Both the position numbers and the translations under genes were made by a program. From UBA5195 sp034432755 (GTDB lineage Bacteria; Chloroflexota; Anaerolineae; Anaerolineales; Villigracilaceae), in the NCBI GenBank assembly GCA_034432755.1, contig DAOUBQ010000050.1:1-64000 (forward strand): a stretch of DNA of 64,000 nucleotides, given 5' to 3'. Under the pieces are notes generated by a model that was not told where the DNA came from, searched no databases, and saw nothing but the letters and a program-made list of their open reading frames with translations. How positions within the stretch are numbered: the first letter of the stretch is position 1; each line of letters opens with the position of its first letter. Of the stretch, positions 57,855-64,000 are shown in pieces.

Positions 57855-60800
57855 ATGCCGCGACAAGAGAGCGCAGAGAAAGGCCGCAAAACGGTCGGCG
57901 TGTTTGTTGCACAGGTTGGACGGGTATGGGGTCTCGATTATATGTCTGCCATTACCGATGCCGCCGAAGCGCACGACATCAACCTGATTTGTTTTGTAGG
58001 AGGGAAACCAACCGCCATCACCACACCGGGACAAATGTCGCCTTCCTACGGGTTGTACGACCTGGCCCAAACGGCTGACCTGGCTGGGATTATCCTTTCA
58101 GCCGACTTGGGACACGGCGTTCCCGGCGAAGATATCCGACAGTTTGCCCGGACTTTTCAAAAAGTCCCGATAACAGCCACCGCGCTCGAGGTAGAACAAG
58201 CCCCCAACCTGCTGGTAGACAGCGTTGGCGGAATGCGGATGCTGATTCGGCATCTCATCGAAGTACACGGCTACCAGCGAATCGCCTTCATCGGCGGGCC
58301 CAAACATCAGATAGAGGCCGAGCAGCGCCTGTTTGCCTACCGCGAGGAACTCAAGGCACACGGCATCGCATACGATGAACGCCTGGTGACGCAGGGTGAT
58401 TACAGCCCCGAAAGCGGGCGCGCAGCCATCCGAAAACTTTTGGAAGGCCGCAAGGTCAAATTCGATGCGGTGGCTGCCGCCAATGACCGGATGGCCTTTG
58501 GCGCAATGGAAATGCTGCGAACGTATGGCCTGAATATCCCCAGCGATGTGGCCGTGACCGGATTCGACGATGTGCGCGAGGCGCGCTCGCTTGGCGTACC
58601 GCTGACGACCGTCCGACAGCCGTTTTACGACCTGGGCAAGAAAACCTTTGAAACCCTGCTCAAAATGATAGACGGCGATACTCAACCCACCCTGACGACC
58701 ATTCCGACCGGAATTGTGGTGCGCTGGTCGTGCGGCTGCCAGCCTGGCTTTATTCAACAGGCCCAAATTTCGCGCGAGGAAGTGGCTCGCACCGGCACAC
58801 TAGAAAATAAACAAGAGGTCTCCATCCGCGCCATGTTCGAGGCCAGCGGCGCGCCCATGACCTCCAAAACCGCCCTCGCCAAAGTGTATCACCAGGTTTG
58901 GGAAACCTTTCTGCTGGCACTGCGCGGCGAACAGGTGGCAGAATCCTTCCTGGCGAGCATCGAACAGGCCATCTTAACCCTGCAAAAATACAACGACGAC
59001 CCCGGCAACTGGCACAATGTTCTCTCGGTTTTCCGCCGCCACGCACTGGCAGGCATCCTTGATAAAGACACAACATTGCAAGCGGAAAACCTGTTTCAGC
59101 AGGCGCGTATGCTGGTGGGCGAACTCTCGCAGCGTTACCAGGCTTATCAGCGCCTCGAATTGGAACAAGAGGAACAGGTTCTGCAAAACTTCAGTTTTGA
59201 CATGGCCCCCGCCATGAGCCTGCATGAAATTGGCAGCGCCATCCAGAAAAATTTCCCGACAATGGGCATCGAGCGGATGTATGTCATGTTCTACGACAAA
59301 ATTACCCGACCCCAGTCGGCGCTCATCCCCCCCTCGCAAACTCACCAATTGTTCCTGCAATATGAAGACGGCAAGTGCGACCTGTTCACCGAGCAGCCAA
59401 AAATTGCCACCGGGCACTTGATTCCGCGCAACAGCATCCCAACCGACCGGCGTTATACGGCCGTGGTCATGCCCTTGGCCCTGGCACAAAGCCGATTCGG
59501 CTTTATGTGGATTGAAACGAAGACCGACGATTGGGAAATCTGCACCCGGGTGCGCAATTTGCTCTCCAGCGCGCTGTTGCGCACCATGCTGGTTGACCAA
59601 CGCGAGGCAGCCCAGCGCGAGGTGGAGCGGCTGCTCTATGAAGCCAAGCAGCGCGCTGAGGAACTCGACCGCCTATACCAGAACGAACAAGAACGCCGCC
59701 GCGAGGCCGACGCCCTCTCCAAAGCCGCCCGCAACCTATCCACCGTCATCAGCGTGGAAGAAGTGCCACAGAAAATCCTGGAACAATTGCAAACGGTTCT
59801 GCCCTATGAGCGCGGCGCGCTTTTGATGGAAGAACGCGATGGTACTGTCAGCGTCCTGGCCCAACGCGGCTTTCCCAATGACCAGCGCGCCCAAGATTTG
59901 CGCGTTCAAATCAACCCCGGCGGCGTATATGACCAGATTACGCGCACCAGCGAAATCATGGTTGTTGATGATGTCACCCAAGAAAAAGGCTGGACCCAAT
60001 TGGATTGGCTGCCCGTGCATCACTCCTGGGTGGGCATCCCGTTGTTTGCCAAGAACAAAGTGGTCGGCATGTTATCGCTCACCCGTGTTCCCAAAGCCGC
60101 CTTCAGCGCCGATGACCTGTTGCTGGCTTCCACCTTTGCCATGCAGGCTGCCATTGCCTTGCAAAATGCCCGTCTCTATGACGACCAGGCCAAATTTAAT
60201 GAACTGATGGAACACATGGTGGAACAGCGGGTGGAAGAATTGCACAGCGCGCTCACCACCCTCGAGAAACTCGACAAAAACAAAACCTCCTTCATCCAAG
60301 TAGCCGCCCATGAACTGCGCACCCCCATTACCGTCATCAAAGGCAACCTGGGCATTCTCAAAACGATTGAAGCCATTCAAAACAACGAAACGTATAACCA
60401 GGTGGCCGAGGGCGCGCTCAAAGGCACCGACCGCCTGCTGCAAATCGTCAACGCCATGCTCGATGTCGCCAAACTCGAAAGTCAGGCCATCACCCCTCAC
60501 CTGGAGCCGACCATCGTTGGGCTGATTTTGCAGTTGGTGCAAAAAGAGTACAAGAACGACCTGAAAGAACGCAACATCACCCTGACGGTCGAAAGCAGCA
60601 TCAGCCAGTTACCACAAGTCATGGCCGACCCGCACTTATTACAAAAAGCGCTCGATGCCATTGTGGTCAACGCCATCAAATTCACACCCGATGGCGGCGC
60701 AATCACCATTAGCGGCGAAAGCGTGCAAGATGAGCGCAAAGGCCCGTGCATCGAACTGCGGATTGCCGATACGGGCATTGGCATTGACCCGGCCAATCAC

Positions 60801-61022
60801 AAGGTCATCTTCGAAAAACTGCACCAGATTGGCAAGGTGGAGTTGCATTCCTCAGGGCGCACCAAGTTCAAGGGCGGCGGCCCCGGCCTGGGCCTGTCTA
60901 TTGCTGCGGGCATCGTCAAAGCCCACGACGGTAAAATCTGGGTCGAAAGTCCCGGTCACGACGAAGAAAAACTGCCTGGCAGCACCTTTTTCATCCGCAT
61001 CCCCATCAAACCGCCAGCCTGA
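57855..61022 (+). CDS. LacI-type sensor, GAF and histidine kinase fusion
   Basis: This is a 1055-residue signalling protein. Residues 10-300 form a LacI/GalR-type ligand-binding domain (VGVFVAQVGRVWGLDYMSAI, IAFIGGPKHQIEAEQRL, AVAAANDRMAFGAM, VAVTGFDDVREA) without the DNA-binding helix-turn-helix. GAF-like domains follow (about 440-600 and 640-785), separated by a coiled coil. The kinase core has the phosphorylated His819 in FIQVAAHELRTP and an ATPase domain ending GLGLSIAAGIVKAHDGKIWVES. It should sense a sugar in the cytoplasm and phosphorylate a response regulator not in view. Galactokinase lies next to it. Confidence 0.9.
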   Translation: MPRQESAEKGRKTVGVFVAQVGRVWGLDYMSAITDAAEAHDINLICFVGGKPTAITTPGQMSPSYGLYDLAQTADLAGIILSADLGHGVPGEDIRQFARTFQKVPITATALEVEQAPNLLVDSVGGMRMLIRHLIEVHGYQRIAFIGGPKHQIEAEQRLFAYREELKAHGIAYDERLVTQGDYSPESGRAAIRKLLEGRKVKFDAVAAANDRMAFGAMEMLRTYGLNIPSDVAVTGFDDVREARSLGVPLTTVRQPFYDLGKKTFETLLKMIDGDTQPTLTTIPTGIVVRWSCGCQPGFIQQAQISREEVARTGTLENKQEVSIRAMFEASGAPMTSKTALAKVYHQVWETFLLALRGEQVAESFLASIEQAILTLQKYNDDPGNWHNVLSVFRRHALAGILDKDTTLQAENLFQQARMLVGELSQRYQAYQRLELEQEEQVLQNFSFDMAPAMSLHEIGSAIQKNFPTMGIERMYVMFYDKITRPQSALIPPSQTHQLFLQYEDGKCDLFTEQPKIATGHLIPRNSIPTDRRYTAVVMPLALAQSRFGFMWIETKTDDWEICTRVRNLLSSALLRTMLVDQREAAQREVERLLYEAKQRAEELDRLYQNEQERRREADALSKAARNLSTVISVEEVPQKILEQLQTVLPYERGALLMEERDGTVSVLAQRGFPNDQRAQDLRVQINPGGVYDQITRTSEIMVVDDVTQEKGWTQLDWLPVHHSWVGIPLFAKNKVVGMLSLTRVPKAAFSADDLLLASTFAMQAAIALQNARLYDDQAKFNELMEHMVEQRVEELHSALTTLEKLDKNKTSFIQVAAHELRTPITVIKGNLGILKTIEAIQNNETYNQVAEGALKGTDRLLQIVNAMLDVAKLESQAITPHLEPTIVGLILQLVQKEYKNDLKERNITLTVESSISQLPQVMADPHLLQKALDAIVVNAIKFTPDGGAITISGESVQDERKGPCIELRIADTGIGIDPANHKVIFEKLHQIGKVELHSSGRTKFKGGGPGLGLSIAAGIVKAHDGKIWVESPGHDEEKLPGSTFFIRIPIKPPA

Positions 61023-61027
61023 TTTCC

Positions 61028-61111
61028 ATCGGTCGTATGCCGAAAGTTGTGTAAATTCGTAGCGCGAGATTAATCTCGCGCTACTTTTACACAACCATTG
61101 AGATACATCCC
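61028..61111 (-). repeat. 84-bp dispersed palindromic repeat, intact copy
   Basis: This copy contains a 26-base perfect palindrome (GTAGCGCGAGATT/AATCTCGCGCTAC) inside outer arms GTTGTGTAAA/TTTACACAAC. It lies between two convergent genes and could serve as a two-way terminator. The diverged copy is at 33269-33352. Confidence 0.8.
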
Positions 61112-61141
61112 TGATTTCAAGGTTGCGCCCGGCGAATAAAA

Positions 61142-62314
61142 TTATAAAACTCCTGCCCCAGCGGAGGCCTTGCAAATATAAATTTCTGGATGAAGACCCG
61201 TCTGCGACTCGTAGGCCGCCGCTAGAGACTGAGCAAACGCTTCGGCTTGCTCCCGCGCCACCAGGTTGACCGTACACCCGCCGAATCCGGCCCCCGTTAA
61301 ACGAGCGCCATAACACCCTGGCAGCAATTGGGCCGCCGCCGCCATCACGTCTAATTCTGGGCAAGAAACCTGGTACAAGTCGCGCAGGCTGGCGTGACAG
61401 GCATTCATCAACTCGCCAAAACGCGAAAGGTCACCCGCCTGAAGCAGCGGAATGGCCTGCTGCGCGCGTTCAATTTCTTCCACCACATGCCGGGCGCGCT
61501 TCTCCACTTCGGCGGGCAGCCTGCCGGCCAGGCGGTTAAAATCGGTCAGGCTCACATCGCGCAGTGCGCGAATCTCTGGCAACCCAGCCTGGAGCAACCG
61601 CACGGCTTCTTCGCAAGCCGCGCGCCGCTGGTTGTATTCGCCGCTGGTCAATTTTCGGCGCACCGTTGTATCGGCCACCACAATCGAGACCCCTTCGGGC
61701 AGGGTCAGCGTTTCCCATTCCAGCGAACGGCAATCCAAAAAAAGCAGGTGGTTCTCGACCCCGCAGGCCGAGGCAAACTGGTCCATGATGCCACAGTTGA
61801 CGCCCACATACTGGTTTTCTGCGCGCTGACCCAGTTTTGCCAGTTCCATCGGTGCAAGGCTCCAACCGCCCAATTGTTGCCAGGCCACCCCAAAAGCCAT
61901 CTCCACCGAGGCAGAGGAGCTCAACCCAGAGCCGCGCGGCACGTCTGAAGCAAACACAGCATCCATCGCGGGCGTTTCCAGCCCGGCTTCGCGCAGCGCC
62001 CACATCATCCCGGCGGGGTAACGCGCCCAATCGGGCAGCGGCGAGCCATCGGGTTGGGTTTTCGCGGGCAACGTTTGGGGTGCAAACCTCGCCCCGGCAT
62101 CGAAATCGGCAGCCCATAGCGTGGTCTGACCTGAATCCGCCGGACCAAAAGCAATGTAAGTGGCACGGTCAATGGCCGCTGGCAGCACAAACCCATCGTT
62201 ATAATCCACATGTTCTCCCAGCAAGTTCACTCGCCCCGGCGCGCGGGCAACATAAGCGGGCAGGCGGCCAAATTTTTGCTGAAAGATAGCGGAAAGGTTA
62301 TCTGGGAGATTCAT
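61142..62314 (-). CDS. galK: Galactokinase
   Basis: This 390-residue GHMP kinase phosphorylates galactose. The galactokinase signature GRVNLLGEHVDYNDG lies near 27-41, with PRGSGLSSSASVEMA and GARLTGAGFGGCTV for ATP binding. The start at 62314 has an AGGTGA site. It converges with the LacI-sensor kinase, whose ligand could be galactose or a galactoside (inference). It stands alone on the minus strand. Confidence 0.96.
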   Translation of the reverse strand: MNLPDNLSAIFQQKFGRLPAYVARAPGRVNLLGEHVDYNDGFVLPAAIDRATYIAFGPADSGQTTLWAADFDAGARFAPQTLPAKTQPDGSPLPDWARYPAGMMWALREAGLETPAMDAVFASDVPRGSGLSSSASVEMAFGVAWQQLGGWSLAPMELAKLGQRAENQYVGVNCGIMDQFASACGVENHLLFLDCRSLEWETLTLPEGVSIVVADTTVRRKLTSGEYNQRRAACEEAVRLLQAGLPEIRALRDVSLTDFNRLAGRLPAEVEKRARHVVEEIERAQQAIPLLQAGDLSRFGELMNACHASLRDLYQVSCPELDVMAAAAQLLPGCYGARLTGAGFGGCTVNLVAREQAEAFAQSLAAAYESQTGLHPEIYICKASAGAGVL

Positions 62315-62454
62315 AATCACCTGGCGTAGTTTAGGATAGTTCCAATTGTGGATTATAGCAGTAAGTCTGTACCGCGGCCTTAAAGCAGTGAAGCACAAGC
62401 GAAAGCCTGCGACATGATTCTCTCGGAACAGTTTCAGGCGAAAGAAGAATTATG

Positions 62455-62460
62455 TATAAT
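62455..62460 (+). promoter_or_regulatory. -10 box before the propeller sensor gene
   Basis: A TATAAT box, preceded directly by TG, lies 22 bases before the ATG at 62483. The -35 region is weak. Confidence 0.45.
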
Positions 62461-62482
62461 CGGGGCCAAGGTTCTTGTAATC

Positions 62483-64000
62483 ATGAATTTTTTGAGATGC
62501 CCGCGCAATAACAGGCCGTTCCCCCGCCTGGTTACAGCCTGCCTGTTGGTTGCCACCCTGGCGGTTGGATTGTTTTTCCCGGCCACGGGCAAGGCTTTGC
62601 CGTCCCCGGCTGCCGGTCAATTTTTTCACTACGGGCCAGATGCCCGCTTCGAACGATTGACGGTGGAAGACGGCCTGCCCAGCAGCACAGTGCTGGGCGT
62701 TTTGCAAGACCAGCAAGGTTTTATGTGGTTTGCCACTTCCGATGGGCTGGCACGCTACGACGGTTACGAGTTCAAAGTTTTTCAACACGACCCGCAGAAT
62801 CCCAACAGCCTGAGCCACAACAATACATTTGCGCTGATAGAAACCCGAGATGGCCTGATTTGGGTCGGCACCGACCCCGGCGGGCTGAACGTGTATGACC
62901 CCAAAACCAACACCTTCCAGGTCTACCGGCATGACCCACAAAACCCCAACAGCCTGCCCAATGACAGCGTGTGGTCTTTGCTCGAAGCCCGTGACGGCTC
63001 GCTTTGGGTTGGCACGCGCGGAGGGCTGGGGCATTTGGACCGTCAGACTGGAACGTTTAAGAACTACCTGCACGACCCCCAAAATCCGCGCTCACTGACC
63101 TGGCCAGTAGTGCAGCGCCTGTACCAGGACCGCGCCGGGACGATTTGGGTCGCCACGCGATTTGGGCTGCAACGATATGACCCATCCACCGATGATTTCA
63201 CCACCTTCAAAAATGACCCCGCTGACCCTACAAGCCTTTCTGCCAACAATATATGGGCCATGCTCGAAGACTCGAAAGGCAACTTTTGGGTAGGCACACG
63301 CGGCGACGGCCTGAACCGCATGGACCGCCAAAAGGAAACTTTTACTGCCTACCGCTACGACCCGATTACCCCCAATCGCATCAGTGACGACCGAATTTGG
63401 AGCATTTACGAAGACTCTGCCGGGAGACTATGGATTTCCACCGAAAACGGCGGCCTCAACCTGTTCGACCCCCAAACCGAAACGTTTACTGCCTTTCGGC
63501 ATAACATCAATGACCTGTTTAGCCTGAGTGCCGATGACCTCTTTGCCATCTATGAAGACCGCTCAGGCGTGCTGTGGGTCACCGGGCGAGGAGGCGGCGG
63601 AGTGAACCTTCTTTACCCAGCTCTGCAGCGGTTTGGGTGGTACCGGCAAATTCCGCAAAGCCCGGTTTCGCTGACCAATGGCAACGTCTTCGCCATCCTG
63701 CCCGAAGGGGAGACCCTGTGGGTTGGCACCTTTGGCGGCGGGTTGAACCGAATCGACCGTAAGACGGGAATCGTTCAGGCTTATCGTTACGAGGCGGGCA
63801 ATCCGGCCAGCCTTTCGAACAACAAGATATACAATATTTTTCGAGATGCCAACGGCACGCTTTGGGTGGCGACCTCGGGCGGCGGGTTAAACCGCTTCGA
63901 CGATGCAAGCGGCACCTTTACTGCCTACAAACTGGTTTCAGACGACCCAACCGCCCTGCCCACCAACTTCATCACCACCATCAAACAGGCAGGCAAAAAC
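62483..64000 (+). CDS. Two-component regulator propeller protein, partial (cut by right edge)
   Basis: The visible 506 residues begin with a signal/membrane segment (LVTACLLVATLAVGLFFPATG) and then at least seven Reg_prop repeats of the type F-x-Y-x-x-D-P-x-x-P-x-SL ... IW-x-x-x-DG-LWVGT-GGLN. Such repeats form an extracellular beta-propeller that senses polysaccharide fragments. In full proteins a Y_Y_Y domain, histidine kinase and response-regulator parts follow. The kinase part, if any, lies beyond the edge. Confidence 0.92.
   Translation, partial: MNFLRCPRNNRPFPRLVTACLLVATLAVGLFFPATGKALPSPAAGQFFHYGPDARFERLTVEDGLPSSTVLGVLQDQQGFMWFATSDGLARYDGYEFKVFQHDPQNPNSLSHNNTFALIETRDGLIWVGTDPGGLNVYDPKTNTFQVYRHDPQNPNSLPNDSVWSLLEARDGSLWVGTRGGLGHLDRQTGTFKNYLHDPQNPRSLTWPVVQRLYQDRAGTIWVATRFGLQRYDPSTDDFTTFKNDPADPTSLSANNIWAMLEDSKGNFWVGTRGDGLNRMDRQKETFTAYRYDPITPNRISDDRIWSIYEDSAGRLWISTENGGLNLFDPQTETFTAFRHNINDLFSLSADDLFAIYEDRSGVLWVTGRGGGGVNLLYPALQRFGWYRQIPQSPVSLTNGNVFAILPEGETLWVGTFGGGLNRIDRKTGIVQAYRYEAGNPASLSNNKIYNIFRDANGTLWVATSGGGLNRFDDASGTFTAYKLVSDDPTALPTNFITTIKQAGKN

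Overview
The window is one contiguous stretch of a free-living bacterial chromosome. Gene content suggests a Chloroflexota bacterium, most likely of the class Anaerolineae: a DnaG-RpoD pair, coenzyme F420 genes, an EGY-like site-2 protease, sensor kinases fused to sugar-binding domains, many two-gene ABC systems and no sign of lipopolysaccharide genes. This is inference from gene families; no rRNA is present to confirm it. Both edges cut genes: a mazF toxin gene on the left and a propeller-type sensor gene on the right.

Layout. 1-503: mazE/mazF remnant and a terminator. 509-5580 (minus): one long run, YggU, YggT, YggS, PgeF, glutaredoxin-DUF2085, CcdA, L,D-transpeptidase, linked to the cell envelope and thiol redox. 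5661-9875 (minus): esterase, small membrane protein, and a 1096-residue cyclase-like/ATPase/TPR regulator. 10119-15690 (plus): dnaG, rpoD, a GH5 lipoprotein and an EamA exporter. 15798-22265 (minus): pyruvate kinase, CoA-transferase plus alanine dehydrogenase, ornithine aminotransferase plus ArgF. 22448-25876: a Cys-rich unknown, CYTH protein, glutamate racemase, SUI1 factor and a class I amidotransferase. 25928-33172 (minus): two ABC export systems and a HAD phosphatase. 33590-36849 (minus): copper operon csoR-copZ-copA. 36930-43316: a lipoyl/NeuD fusion, DUF4013 protein, dipeptide epimerase, zinc-ribbon protein and a membrane-anchored NACHT-HEAT ATPase. 43366-46238 (plus): SsnA-like aminohydrolase and F420 genes npdG and cofE. 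46348-48259 (minus): pfkA and rnz. 48697-53930 (plus): a prephenate dehydrogenase-like protein, GIY-YIG protein, glycosidase-like protein and an MFS transporter. 54025-57635 (minus): solute-binding lipoprotein, site-2 protease, a selenocysteine tRNA and a P-loop ATPase. 57855-64000: LacI-sensor histidine kinase, galactokinase and a propeller sensor.

The tRNA-Sec gene and the SsnA-like protein both point to selenium use. NpdG and CofE point to F420 use. Pyruvate kinase, phosphofructokinase, galactokinase, GH5 and the glycosidase/MFS pair fit a sugar-fermenting life. Alanine dehydrogenase, the CoA-transferase, ornithine aminotransferase and ArgF fit amino-acid turnover.

The most unusual content is repetitive DNA: ten tandem 29-bp hairpin units between two co-oriented ABC genes; a MITE-like element with terminal inverted repeats and four hairpins, with a half copy elsewhere; an 84-bp dispersed palindromic element in two copies; and short CAGT/GATTGGC-type micro-repeats that sit directly before start codons and also form in-frame inserts in copA and both interdomain linkers of the lipoyl/NeuD fusion protein. 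Several genes also have a -10 box only 6-8 bases before the start codon, which suggests leaderless mRNAs.
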